64,000 nt of DNA, taken from assembly GCA_001314705.1 (NCBI GenBank), contig LJSU01000025.1, forward strand, positions 1 to 64,000, in the 5' to 3' direction. Positions within the stretch are counted from its first letter, which is position 1, and every line of letters begins with the position of its first letter. Under the pieces are notes generated by a model that had not been told where the DNA came from, made no database searches, and saw only the letters and a list, made by a program, of their open reading frames with translations. Made by a program: the position numbers and the translations under genes. This document shows positions 10,977 through 19,571 of the stretch, piece after piece. Source of the stretch: Rhodobacteraceae bacterium HLUCCO07. Lineage in GTDB: Bacteria > Pseudomonadota > Alphaproteobacteria > Rhodobacterales > Rhodobacteraceae.

Positions 10977-11178
10977 GTGTCCAGCCTCCAGCTGTCCTTT
11001 TGCCTCAATTCCAGCCACTGTCGCCGGCCCTTTGCGGGTCATTGTCGCAAACAGGGGCATTTTCCTACTCGACATTCGTACATTAGCCTGAAACCTGCCA
11101 TGTGCGAAAGGGAAATTGGCGAAAAATTGCCATAGCGAAGACCGCGTTACGCGGCACGTCACGCAAAGGAAAAAACAG

Positions 11179-12174
11179 ATGACCGCAGCGGTGGAAATGG
11201 CGCAGCTCTGGCGCGGGCCGGTCCGCGAATCCGTGCATCTGGGGCACGCGGTTGTGTGCGGCCCGGATGGTGACATCGTCGAAAGCTGGGGCGATCCCCG
11301 GTTGGTCGTCCTGCCAAGATCGTCCGCCAAGATGATCCAGGCCCTGCCCATGGTGGAGAGCGGCGCGGCCGCGGCGGCCGGGCTTGGCCACGAGCAACTG
11401 GCGCTGGCCTGTGCGTCGCATGACGGGGCGGCGATCCACGTCGATCGGGTGCGCGCGTGGCTGGCTGATCTGGGGCTTGGCGACGACGATCTGCGCTGTG
11501 GCTGGCACATGCCGCGCGACGAGGACGAGGCACGGCGCCTCACCTGCACCGATTGCGCCCATGAGCAGGTCTATAACAACTGTTCCGGCAAACACGCCGG
11601 GTTCCTGACCCTGGCGCGGCACATGGGGGCGGGGCCGGACTATGTTGCGGTCGATCACCCGGTTCAACAGGCCGTGAAAACGGCATGGGAAGAGGTCACG
11701 GGGGAGGCCACGCAAGGCCACGGCATCGACGGCTGTTCCGCTCCGAATTTCGCGGGCACCCTGCATGGCATGGCGCGCGCCATGGCGTTCTTTGCCGCCG
11801 CCTCGGAGGATGGCAATGCCCGGTCGCGCGCGGCCGTGGCGCTCAGGCAGGCAATGGTGACATGGCCCGAACTGGTCGCGGGCGAGGGGCGCGCCTGCAC
11901 CGAGTTGATGCGCGCGATGGATGGGCGCGTGGCGCTCAAGACCGGGGCAGAAGCATTTTTCATCGCCATCATCCCCGAGCGCAAGCTGGGCGTGGCGCTC
12001 AAGATCATCGACGGCGGCACGCGCGGTGCGGAAAGTGCCATTGCATCGATCCTCGTGCGGCTTGGCGTGCTCGACCCCGAGCATTTTGCCGCCCGGCAGT
12101 TCCGCACCCCCGTCCTTCGCAACTGCCGCGGTATCGAGGCGGCACATATCCGCCCCGGCACCGCGTTTTCCTGA
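11179..12174 (+). CDS. asparaginase (Rhizobium etli AnsA-type, Asparaginase_II)
   Basis: A 331-residue protein of the thermolabile/inducible Rhizobium-type asparaginase family, unrelated to E. coli AnsA/AnsB. Expected reaction: L-asparagine to L-aspartate and ammonia. Recognised segments are RSSAKMIQALPM, CASHDG, NNCSGKHAGFL (carrying the catalytic Ser-Lys pair of the family) and HGIDGCSAPNF. The frame is open from 11116, but AAAGGA lies before ATG 11179 and the family starts here. No signal peptide, so probably cytoplasmic. Divergent from the IalB-like gene; the 202 bases between hold no other gene. Confidence 0.85.
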   Translation: MTAAVEMAQLWRGPVRESVHLGHAVVCGPDGDIVESWGDPRLVVLPRSSAKMIQALPMVESGAAAAAGLGHEQLALACASHDGAAIHVDRVRAWLADLGLGDDDLRCGWHMPRDEDEARRLTCTDCAHEQVYNNCSGKHAGFLTLARHMGAGPDYVAVDHPVQQAVKTAWEEVTGEATQGHGIDGCSAPNFAGTLHGMARAMAFFAAASEDGNARSRAAVALRQAMVTWPELVAGEGRACTELMRAMDGRVALKTGAEAFFIAIIPERKLGVALKIIDGGTRGAESAIASILVRLGVLDPEHFAARQFRTPVLRNCRGIEAAHIRPGTAFS

Positions 12175-12201
12175 GCTTCTTCGGCCTGCCGTGGTGCCGG
12201 C

Positions 12202-13044
12202 TTATCGCCCCGGCAGGTCGTCGCGGCACGGGTCGGGATCCCAGTTCTCGATGACGTGAACCGCCTCTTCGGCGGTTTCGACATAGCGAAAGAGCTCGAG
12301 ATCCTCTTCCGAGATCGTGCCGGCGTCGGCCAGCGCCTCCCAGTTTATGATCCTTTCCCAGAACGCCTGGCCAAACAGCAGGAAGGGCACACGCTCCATG
12401 CGCCCGGTCTGGATCAGGGTGAGGCTTTCGAACATCTCGTCCATCGTGCCGAAGCCACCGGGAAAGATGCAGATCGCGCGTGCCCGCATCAGGAAATGCA
12501 TCTTGCGGATCGCGAAATAGTGGAAGTTGAAGCACAGGTCGGGCGTTACGTACTCGTTCGGCGCCTGCTCATGCGGCAACACGATATTGAGTCCCATGGA
12601 CGCCCCGCCGACATCGGCCGCGCCGCGGTTGCCCGCCTCCATCACGCCCGGCCCCCCGCCGGTGCAGATCACGAACTCGCGCCCATAGGTTTCAAGCGAT
12701 TTCACGGTCATCAATCGGGAGAATTCGCGCGCCACGTCATAGAAGTGCGACAGCTCGGCCAGCGTCCTTGTGCGCGCCTTGTCCTTCTTCTCGGGCTGGG
12801 GAATACGGGCGCCGCCGAACAGGACGATGGTCGAGGTAATGCCGCGCTCTTCGAGGATCAGTTGCGGTTTGAGCAGTTCGAGTTGAAGCCGAACCGGGCG
12901 CAACTCGTCGCGCAGCAGGAAATCCTCGTCGTCAAAGGCCAGCCGATAGGCCGGCGCGCGCGTCTGGGGCGTGTCGGGAACGTGCTCGGCGGTGGATCGG
13001 TCGGTGCCGGCATCACGAAAGGGGCTGCGACGATCGTCTTTCAT
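12202..13044 (-). CDS. LOG-family protein (TIGR00730-like)
   Basis: A 280-residue Rossmann-fold protein with the LOG-family motif PGGFGTMDE and the upstream nucleotide-binding block CTGGGPGVMEAGNRGA. LOG proteins include cytokinin riboside 5'-monophosphate phosphoribohydrolases, which release a base from a nucleotide; many bacterial homologues act as nucleotide 5'-monophosphate nucleosidases. This one is longer than plant LOG because of about 60 extra N-terminal residues, a pattern seen in the longer bacterial group. ATG 13044 has AAGGAAA before it; the frame is open to 13074. It ends convergent to asparaginase, 27 bases away. Confidence 0.8.
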   Translation of the reverse strand: MKDDRRSPFRDAGTDRSTAEHVPDTPQTRAPAYRLAFDDEDFLLRDELRPVRLQLELLKPQLILEERGITSTIVLFGGARIPQPEKKDKARTRTLAELSHFYDVAREFSRLMTVKSLETYGREFVICTGGGPGVMEAGNRGAADVGGASMGLNIVLPHEQAPNEYVTPDLCFNFHYFAIRKMHFLMRARAICIFPGGFGTMDEMFESLTLIQTGRMERVPFLLFGQAFWERIINWEALADAGTISEEDLELFRYVETAEEAVHVIENWDPDPCRDDLPGR

Positions 13045-13119
13045 GGCGTTTTCCTTGGTTGCGCGTTCATGCAAGCTCTATAAGGTTCGCCGGATCAAGG
13101 CCAGCCGGGGAGAGATGGG

Positions 13120-14040
13120 ATGAACTGGAAACGCGAAATCAAGGCGGCGCGGGCGCGGATCGAAGGCCATGTGCGACAAACGCCGGTGCTGACATGCGAT
13201 GGCCTCGGCCTCGGCTATCCGGTCGAGTTGAAGCTGGAACAGATGCAGCATACCGGCAGTTTCAAGGCGCGCGGCGCATTCAACACGCTGCTGTCGGGGC
13301 CGGTGCCACAGGCCGGTCTGGTCGCGGCCAGCGGGGGCAATCACGGTGCGGCGGTGGCCTTTGCCGCGCGGGCACTGGGCCATGCCGCGCACATCTTCGT
13401 GCCGGAAATGGCCGGGCCTTCGAAAATCGCGCTGATCCGCGAGACCGGGGCGCAGTTGAGCGTGGTGAGCGGCGAATATGCCAACGCGCTGGCCGCGGCG
13501 CGTGAATTTGAGGATGCCTCGGGCGCGATGCAGATCCATGCCTATGATGCCCCAGCGACCGTGGCCGGGCAAGGCACCTGCATGGCCGAATGGGAAGAGC
13601 AGGGATTGCAGGCCGACACGGTGCTGATCGCGGTGGGCGGTGGCGGGCTGATCGCCGGTGCGCTGGGCTGGCTTCAGGGTGCGCGCAAGGTCGTCGCGGT
13701 CGAGCCTCAAACGTCCTGCGCGCTCAACGCCGCGCTGGCGGCGGGACACCCGGTCGATGTGGAGGTGTCGGGCGTGGCCGCCAATGCGCTGGGCGCGCGG
13801 CGAATCGGGGAAATTTGCCATGACCTGGCAGTCGAACATGGCGCGCAAAGCGTGCTGGTCAGCGATGACGCGATCCTTGCTGCGCAAAAGGCGCTTTGGC
13901 GCGGGCTGCGGCAACTGGTGGAGCCCGCGGGCGCGACCGCGCTGGCCGCGCTTCTGGGTGGGGCCTATACCCCCGAACCTGATGAGCGTGTCGCAGTGCT
14001 GGTCTGCGGGGCAAACGTGGCGCCTGACCCGCTTGGCTGA
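13120..14040 (+). CDS. threonine/serine dehydratase-like PLP enzyme
   Basis: A 306-residue fold-type II PLP enzyme. The Schiff-base lysine is Lys49 in GSFKARGA; the substrate loop is SGGNHG and the phosphate-binding loop is VGGGGLIAG. This matches the short catabolic threonine dehydratase/serine racemase group without a C-terminal regulatory ACT domain. Likely reaction: L-threonine to 2-oxobutyrate and ammonia, or L-serine to pyruvate; the exact substrate cannot be fixed. GGGGAGAG precedes the ATG. It lies 86 bases before dapD, possibly separately transcribed. Confidence 0.82.
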   Translation: MNWKREIKAARARIEGHVRQTPVLTCDGLGLGYPVELKLEQMQHTGSFKARGAFNTLLSGPVPQAGLVAASGGNHGAAVAFAARALGHAAHIFVPEMAGPSKIALIRETGAQLSVVSGEYANALAAAREFEDASGAMQIHAYDAPATVAGQGTCMAEWEEQGLQADTVLIAVGGGGLIAGALGWLQGARKVVAVEPQTSCALNAALAAGHPVDVEVSGVAANALGARRIGEICHDLAVEHGAQSVLVSDDAILAAQKALWRGLRQLVEPAGATALAALLGGAYTPEPDERVAVLVCGANVAPDPLG

Positions 14041-14126
14041 GCCGTTCATCGCTGCGCTGCATTGATTGGCGCTTTCCTTGCCGCTATAGCCGCATGAACG
14101 CCAGAATCCGACAGGGGAGACACGAC

Positions 14127-14954
14127 ATGTCGAACGCGCAACTCGAAGCGGCCATCGAGGCTGCATGGGACAACCGCGACCAGATCACACCGGCCACCAA
14201 GGGTGAGACCCGCGAGGCCATCGAGGCGACGCTCGATGCGCTCGACAGTGGCAAGTTGCGCGTGGCCGAACGCGGCGATGACCGCACATGGCATGTGAAC
14301 CAATGGGCCAAGAAGGCGGTCCTCCTGGGCTTCCGTCTCAAGGACATGGAACAGCAATCGGGCGGGCCGCAGGGTGGCGGCTGGTGGGACAAGGTGGACA
14401 GCAAGTTCGCGGGTTGGACCGATGCCGACTGGAAGGCCGGCGGCTTTCGCGCGGTGCCCAACTGCATCGTGCGGCGCTCGGCCTATATCGCGCCGGGCGT
14501 GGTGCTGATGCCCTCCTTCGTCAACCTCGGGGCCCATGTCGACGAGGGCACGATGGTCGACACGTGGGCCACGGTCGGCTCTTGCGCGCAGATCGGCAAG
14601 GGGGTGCACCTGTCGGGTGGCGTCGGCATCGGCGGCGTTCTGGAGCCGATGCAGGCGGGCCCCACGATCATCGAGGACAATTGCTTCATCGGTGCGCGCT
14701 CCGAGGTGGTCGAAGGCGTGATCGTGCGCGAGGGCTCGGTCCTCGGGATGGGTGTCTATATCGGCCAATCGACCAAGATCGTCGACCGCGAAACCGGCGA
14801 GGTCATGTATGGCGAAGTGCCGACGGGATCGGTCGTGGTATCAGGCTCGATGCCGTCGAAGAACGGGGTCAACCTCTATTGCGCCGTGATCGTGAAACGC
14901 GTCGACGAGAGAACCCGCGCAAAGACCTCGATCAACGAACTCCTGCGGGACTGA
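14127..14954 (+). CDS. dapD: tetrahydrodipicolinate N-succinyltransferase
   Basis: DapD makes N-succinyl-2-amino-6-oxopimelate from tetrahydrodipicolinate and succinyl-CoA in lysine and meso-diaminopimelate synthesis. The 275-residue product has an alpha-helical N-terminal domain and a left-handed beta-helix of hexapeptide repeats (from about residue 105: [18 protein letters not shown] and following), with the [12 protein letters not shown] active-site region. AGGGGAG precedes ATG 14127; the frame is open from 14094. dapF, a later step of the same pathway, is at 51396. The gene is tail-to-tail with a Hint protein, 10 bases apart. Confidence 0.95.
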   Translation: MSNAQLEAAIEAAWDNRDQITPATKGETREAIEATLDALDSGKLRVAERGDDRTWHVNQWAKKAVLLGFRLKDMEQQSGGPQGGGWWDKVDSKFAGWTDADWKAGGFRAVPNCIVRRSAYIAPGVVLMPSFVNLGAHVDEGTMVDTWATVGSCAQIGKGVHLSGGVGIGGVLEPMQAGPTIIEDNCFIGARSEVVEGVIVREGSVLGMGVYIGQSTKIVDRETGEVMYGEVPTGSVVVSGSMPSKNGVNLYCAVIVKRVDERTRAKTSINELLRD

Positions 14955-14964
14955 CTGCCCCCTC

Positions 14965-16533
14965 TCAGGCCAGCATCAGCCTTGCCTCAAAGCTCTTCAG
15001 CGTCATCCGCGCGGTCGGGCCATACCCGATCGCCGGGGGCCTGCAAAGCTCGGGGAACAACCGGCGTATTTCTTCGCCGGTTTCCGCGTCGAAACTGTGC
15101 GCAGTCTCGCGTCCGGGATGATAGCTTTCACTCCAGAGCCCGTTGCCGCAGATCAGTTCATGACGGTCGAACAGCAGGTGAATGTATGTAACGGGTTGCC
15201 CGTCCCGGCGCCGCCGGATCGTCTCGTCATTGACGAGTTCCCTGGCCTTGACCAGAATCTCATGCGCCCCGAACAGCAACTCCGCCAAGGCCGAGCGTAT
15301 CAGGATCCGGTGATTGGGCGAAAGTTCCAATGCCGCGTGCGTCCCCAGGGCGCCCGCCTCGAAGGTGACTGGCGCGTCGCGATCCTCAGCGCGCCGCCTT
15401 GTCTGTCCGATCCACCGCACCGGCTGTGACCCGTGATCCAGCGTGAGCACCAGGTCGCCCGGTTCAAGCGTCTCGATCCTCACCGGCCCGACCGGCGTCT
15501 CGATGAGCGTTCCTGCCGTGAAACAGGGGACAGTGGTCAGGTTGACGAAGGCGACATCCGAATTTCCGGCCTCATCCTCGACCGTGTAGGAAAAGGTACT
15601 TTCCTCCATGTCATTGTCCGCCGTTGCCAGGTTCAAACCGCCTGATGTCAGAGTGATCGCTTCGCCCGTGGTCAACACCACCGTATCGCCCACCGAGACC
15701 GGCTGGCCGTTGATCTCGGTGATCGTCAGGGTGCTGCCGGTGCTGCTCGTGTCATTGGCCAGAACGTCGAACTCGTCGCTATCGCCCGTGCGCAGTTCGA
15801 CGTTGTCATCCCGGGCCACGAGGGCGGTCTGGATCGAATCTCCGGCAATCAGGAGATTGCTGTCGAAGGCCCCGTCACCGCCATCGGCAATCCCGATCTT
15901 GATCGCGTTCACTTCATTCGGATTCACGGGTGCCTTGAGGGTCAATGTTACCGTGAACCCGTCCATCTCAGTGTTGTAGGTCTCGCCGCTGGCGGGGTTG
16001 TCGATGTAGAGGTTCTCATTGCTCTGGTTGTTGATGTTGTTGATCGTGATATCGCCCGACCCGACGGTGAGAACGGCCTGTTCTCCATTGACCCACACAC
16101 CCACCGCATCATTGAAACCGGAGTTGACGTATTCGAGGTATTCTTCCGACGAGAACACGACCTGCATGGTCAGTTCGCTGCCCTGTGGGATGAAATCGGC
16201 TTCGAAAATGGCGGCGTCATATGTTGTCTGTCCTGAAACGCTGCTCAGATCGCTGTCACCGGCCTGCATATGATCGGTGCTGGTGCCGCTGCTGGTATTC
16301 GCATCACCGTCGCTGTTGGTGATGTCCGCTGCCTTGCCGGTCGACAGGATCACACCCGTGTCCGACGGTGTCACGCCGGGCGCAACGCTGTCGCCGGCGG
16401 TATAGACTCCCGAGGCCGACGCGGCCCCCGTGTAGGTGGCCGAAACCACATTGATGCCATTGCCGAACATCTCGTCGGCCATGTCCAGGGCGGTCACCGA
16501 TGTGTCAACCGGAAGTTCCGATGCCAATGCCAT
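14965..16533 (-). CDS. choice-of-anchor L / cadherin-like / Hint-domain protein
   Basis: A 522-residue acidic protein with three parts. Residues about 20-245 resemble the choice-of-anchor L domain (QVVFSSEEYLEYVNSGFND, AVGVWVNG, KIGIADGGDGAFDSNLLI). Residues about 250-345 are a cadherin/Ig-like segment with FDVLANDTSS and TFSYTVEDEAGN. The C-terminal part is a Hint domain beginning CFTAGTLIET and including PVRWIGQTRR, SPNHRILI and DRHELICGNG, the same blocks as in the protein at 1787-2788. No N-terminal signal peptide; probably a surface or type I-secreted protein. Start at 16533 has GGAGAA before it; the frame runs open to 16725. Confidence 0.8.
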   Translation of the reverse strand: MALASELPVDTSVTALDMADEMFGNGINVVSATYTGAASASGVYTAGDSVAPGVTPSDTGVILSTGKAADITNSDGDANTSSGTSTDHMQAGDSDLSSVSGQTTYDAAIFEADFIPQGSELTMQVVFSSEEYLEYVNSGFNDAVGVWVNGEQAVLTVGSGDITINNINNQSNENLYIDNPASGETYNTEMDGFTVTLTLKAPVNPNEVNAIKIGIADGGDGAFDSNLLIAGDSIQTALVARDDNVELRTGDSDEFDVLANDTSSTGSTLTITEINGQPVSVGDTVVLTTGEAITLTSGGLNLATADNDMEESTFSYTVEDEAGNSDVAFVNLTTVPCFTAGTLIETPVGPVRIETLEPGDLVLTLDHGSQPVRWIGQTRRRAEDRDAPVTFEAGALGTHAALELSPNHRILIRSALAELLFGAHEILVKARELVNDETIRRRRDGQPVTYIHLLFDRHELICGNGLWSESYHPGRETAHSFDAETGEEIRRLFPELCRPPAIGYGPTARMTLKSFEARLMLA

Positions 16534-16703
16534 GCAAGTTCTCCGACCGTTGCTTTGGTCAGTGAGTGTCGGGGAAACGCCTTGAGATCCGGTTGATCGC
16601 CACGCTTGCAAGCGGTCGAAAAACCGAGATCTTGAGACAAATCCATGCCATCCTGTCCGGCCTGGATTGACGCTCGGGTTGCGAGCGGATAGGGCGATGC
16701 GCC

Positions 16704-17051
16704 ATGGCAGCGCGCGAAAATCCATCCCGTCAACAGGTCTATACGCTCGTGGTCGAGATCGGCCGCAAGCTCGGAGACGGCTTGCCCGATGGCGCCACCG
16801 GCGCGGCGCTCATGGTCTTTGCGAGCGGCGTGGACGAGGCCGAGGCGGTGCGCGAAACGGTGGCGATACTCAAGCAGGCCGATACCGCGCCGCTCGATGT
16901 CACCGGTTATGGCACGCTCGATGAACGGCGGGCCGAAGGGCATGAGATTTCAAAGGAAGAGCACGCGCTGATGCAGCGGGCGCTGGACGAGAACGCGGTG
17001 ATTGTGGCACAGGTTACGCCGTTCTTCGAAGATGAAGGAGGGGTGGCGTGA
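16704..17051 (+). CDS. uncharacterised 115-residue protein
   Basis: I do not recognise a named family. The product is a small soluble acidic protein with no signal peptide or membrane segment; helix-rich stretches (RQQVYTLVVEIGRKL, EAEAVRETVAILKQ, EEHALMQRALDENAV) alternate with short strands. It ends 16 bases before gap and reads in the same direction, so the two are probably co-transcribed. It is divergent from the Hint gene at 16533. Base composition matches the surroundings. Confidence 0.7.
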   Translation: MAARENPSRQQVYTLVVEIGRKLGDGLPDGATGAALMVFASGVDEAEAVRETVAILKQADTAPLDVTGYGTLDERRAEGHEISKEEHALMQRALDENAVIVAQVTPFFEDEGGVA

Positions 17052-17067
17052 TGCCATCCGGCACGTG

Positions 17068-18057
17068 ATGACGAAGATCGCGATCAATGGTTTCGGGCGG
17101 ATCGGTCGGTCGATCCTGCGGATGTTGCTGACCAGCCGGGCGGACGAGGGGTTCGAACTGATCGCGATCAACGATATCGCACCGCTCGAGAGCTGTGCCT
17201 ATCTGTTCGCCTATGACAGCGTGTTCGGACCCTACCCGGGCGATGTGCACCACGAAGACGGGGCGATCATCGTGGATGGGCGGCGCATCCCGTTCCATTC
17301 GGTCGCGGATATTCGCGAGATTGACCTCGCCGGCGTCGATGTTCTTCTGGAATGCACCGGCGCCGAGGGCGGCCGGGCCGAGGTGGAACGCGGTCTTGAG
17401 GCCGGGGCAGGATCGGTGCTGATCTCGGGGCCGTCGGACGTTGCCGACGCAACCGTGGTGCTGGGCGCGAACGAGGGCGACCTGGGCGCGCATCGGATCG
17501 TGTCGAACGCCAGTTGCACGACCAACGCGCTGGCCCCGCTGCTCGCGCTACTGGAGGCGCATTGGGGCGTGGAAAGCGGGCATATGACCACGGTGCATTG
17601 TTACACCGGCAGCCAGCCAACCGTCGACAAGCCCAAGGCCAACCTTGTGCGATCACGTGCGGCGGCCCTGTCGATGGTGCCCACGACGACCAGTGCGGCG
17701 CGCCTCATAGGGGCGGTTCTGCCGGGGCTGGACGGGCGGATAGAAGCGCGGGCAGTGCGTGTTCCCACGGCGAGCGTCTCCTGCATCGACCTGACGGTTC
17801 AGACCCGCAAGCCGGTAAGCGTGGACGCGGTCAACACGGTTCTGGAACAGGCAGCGACCGACAATCCGGTGTTCGGCTGGATCACGCTGCCGCTGGTTTC
17901 GACCGACCTGCGCATGCGTCCCGAATCCATCGTGATGAGCGGGCGCGAGACAAGCGTGTCGGTGGGCGGCTTGCTGCGGGTCTTTGGCTGGTATGACAAT
18001 GAATGGGGCTTTTCGAACCGGATGCTCGATGTGGCGGGCTTGATGGTTGCGCGCTGA
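17068..18057 (+). CDS. gap: glyceraldehyde-3-phosphate dehydrogenase
   Basis: A 329-residue GAPDH-fold enzyme with the NAD-binding INGFGRIGR start, catalytic Cys150 in SNASCTTNALAP, and the C-terminal WYDNEWGFSNRM. Expected reaction: glyceraldehyde 3-phosphate, phosphate and NAD(P) to 1,3-bisphosphoglycerate. The catalytic-His loop reads TTVHCYTGSQ, where classical glycolytic enzymes have H-S/A-Y-T-N/G-D-Q; this and the divergence suggest a secondary paralogue (GapB- or Epd-like) rather than certain glycolytic Gap. The ATG at 17068 follows the small upstream gene; the frame opens at 17002. Confidence 0.85.
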   Translation: MTKIAINGFGRIGRSILRMLLTSRADEGFELIAINDIAPLESCAYLFAYDSVFGPYPGDVHHEDGAIIVDGRRIPFHSVADIREIDLAGVDVLLECTGAEGGRAEVERGLEAGAGSVLISGPSDVADATVVLGANEGDLGAHRIVSNASCTTNALAPLLALLEAHWGVESGHMTTVHCYTGSQPTVDKPKANLVRSRAAALSMVPTTTSAARLIGAVLPGLDGRIEARAVRVPTASVSCIDLTVQTRKPVSVDAVNTVLEQAATDNPVFGWITLPLVSTDLRMRPESIVMSGRETSVSVGGLLRVFGWYDNEWGFSNRMLDVAGLMVAR

Positions 18058-18085
18058 ATTTGCACGGCCGCGCGCGTGGCGACCT

Positions 18086-18114
18086 GGGATTTGAGTATTT
18101 TCACCAAGAAAGAA
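18086..18114 (+). repeat. intergenic AGTATTTT...CAAGAAAGAA motif
   Basis: The stretch AGTATTTTCACCAAGAAAGA between gap and uraH resembles, on the opposite strand, 44051-44080 upstream of dgcA (14 of 21 core positions equal, ungapped). I recall similar short intergenic sequences in other Rhodobacteraceae; function unknown. Confidence 0.35.
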
Positions 18115-18131
18115 CCCGATTTTCGAATCTG

Positions 18132-18142
18132 TTTTGAAAGTG
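18132..18142 (+). promoter_or_regulatory. TTTTGAAAGTG element upstream of uraH
   Basis: One of three promoter regions of the purine island sharing TTGAAAGTG preceded by a T run (others at 19484-19494 and 21771-21784). Candidate operator of the two LysR regulators; TTGAAA could instead be a -35 element. Confidence 0.4.
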
Positions 18143-18210
18143 ATCCTTGGCAACACGCGCTTGGATTTGAACGCGCATGTCGGCATTCTGTGACAGAATC
18201 GGAGGAATGA

Positions 18211-18564
18211 ATGGACGGGTTTCTGACAACGCATGTCCTTGATACCGCGCGGGGCTGTCCGGCGGCGGGGTTGAAGATCGCGCTTTACCGGATCGAGGGC
18301 GATGCGCGCGCGCAGGTGCGCACGCTGATCACGAACGAGGACGGGCGCACCGATGCGCCCATCCTGCCTTCCGAGGAATTCGAGCCCGGAGTTTACGAGC
18401 TTGTTTTTCATGCAGGGGATTACCTGCGCGCGAATGGACAGGCGGGCGATGAGCCGCTGTTTCTCGATCTGGTGCCGATCCGGTTCGGCATGAACGAGGC
18501 AACGCATTACCACGTGCCGCTCTTGCTGTCGCCTTTCGGATATTCGACCTATCGTGGCAGTTGA
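18211..18564 (+). CDS. uraH: 5-hydroxyisourate hydrolase
   Basis: UraH is the transthyretin-like enzyme that hydrolyses 5-hydroxyisourate, the product of urate oxidation, to OHCU. The 117-residue product has the N-terminal [11 protein letters not shown], the central [12 protein letters not shown] and the diagnostic C-terminal tetrapeptide YRGS, with the active-site His and Arg residues in these blocks. GGAGG precedes the ATG. Its last 16 bases overlap the end of the convergent LysR gene. It sits upstream of puuD, which makes its substrate. UraD (OHCU decarboxylase) is not in the window. Confidence 0.94.
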   Translation: MDGFLTTHVLDTARGCPAAGLKIALYRIEGDARAQVRTLITNEDGRTDAPILPSEEFEPGVYELVFHAGDYLRANGQAGDEPLFLDLVPIRFGMNEATHYHVPLLLSPFGYSTYRGS

Positions 18565-19460
18565 AGCGCGGCGGCCATCCGCGTGGCCATGAAATCGAGA
18601 AACAGCCGCATCTTGGGGTCCTGCCGGCGGCGGTGGGGGTAGAGTGCACCCAGCGTAACCGGCAGCGGCGGCGTCTGTTCGAGCACGGGGCAGAGCGCGC
18701 CGCTGGCGAGATGCTCTGCGACCTCGAACAGCGGCTTGAGGATGATCCCCTGCCCTTCGAGCGCCCAGTTGGTCAACACGTCGCCGTCATCGGATTCGAA
18801 CGGGCCGGTGACGGCAAAGCGTTTGACCCCGTCGGGTGTTTCCAGCGGCCATTGAAATTCGGGCGCACCGGGATAGCGCAGGTTCAGGCAGTCATGCGCA
18901 CCGGTAACAAGATCCTGCGGGTTCAGGGGCGTGCCGCGCCGGTCGAGATAGGCGGGCGCGGCGCAGAGCAGGCGCGGGCAATCGGCGATCTTGCGAATCC
19001 TGAGGCTGCTGTCTTCGGGCTGGCCCAGGAAGAACACGATGTCGAGCCCTTCGGCGGTGAGGTCGAGCTTACGATCCGACAGGCGCAGGCGGATGTTGAT
19101 GAGCGGGTAGTCGCGCTTGAACGCGGGCACGAGCGGGGCGATCAGGCGGCGCCCGATCCCGAGCGGCGCGGCAACATGGATGGTGCCGCGCGGGTCGGCG
19201 GTGATCGAGGTGACGGCGGCTTCGGCCTCGGAGACGGCATCGAGAATCCGATGCGCGCCATCATAGAAGATTCGGCCCTGCTCGGTCGGGTTGAGCATGC
19301 GTGTCGTGCGCTGGAAAAGCCGCACGTTCAGATGTTCTTCGAGCGAGGAGATGCGCGCGGAGGCGACGGCAGGGGAAATGCGCTGATCCCGCGCCGCGGC
19401 GGACATCGAGCCAAGTTCATAGACCCGCACGAAGGTTCGGATATTGTCGAGATAGGACAT
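18549..19460 (-). CDS. LysR-family regulator, purine island (copy 1)
   Basis: A 303-residue LysR-type regulator with an N-terminal winged helix ([20 protein letters not shown] region) and effector domain. It belongs to the CrgA/DsdC-like subgroup typified by RNRTTR-like [13 protein letters not shown]. It is plainly paralogous to the regulator at 20814-21716 (shared [25 protein letters not shown], DDGDVLTxWAL, LYPHR blocks). It is divergent from puuD and overlaps the 3' end of uraH by 16 bases. Likely controls urate oxidation genes; ligand unknown. No clear ribosome site before 19460. Confidence 0.85.
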   Translation of the reverse strand: MSYLDNIRTFVRVYELGSMSAAARDQRISPAVASARISSLEEHLNVRLFQRTTRMLNPTEQGRIFYDGAHRILDAVSEAEAAVTSITADPRGTIHVAAPLGIGRRLIAPLVPAFKRDYPLINIRLRLSDRKLDLTAEGLDIVFFLGQPEDSSLRIRKIADCPRLLCAAPAYLDRRGTPLNPQDLVTGAHDCLNLRYPGAPEFQWPLETPDGVKRFAVTGPFESDDGDVLTNWALEGQGIILKPLFEVAEHLASGALCPVLEQTPPLPVTLGALYPHRRRQDPKMRLFLDFMATRMAAALQLPR

Positions 19461-19483
19461 GTGTCACAAGTCTTTTCCGGTTT

Positions 19484-19494
19484 TTTTGAAAGTG
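19484..19494 (+). promoter_or_regulatory. TTTTGAAAGTG element in lysR/puuD intergenic region
   Basis: Lies 24-34 bases before the lysR start and 78-88 before puuD. Same core TTGAAAGTG as upstream of uraH and xdhA. Candidate LysR operator by shared sequence and position. Confidence 0.42.
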
Positions 19495-19571
19495 CTGGGA
19501 TTATTTGAGTTGTTCAAGGGAAAAGCGGCATCCGCTAGGCTGCGCCGTGCAACGAGACAGGAGGACAGGCG

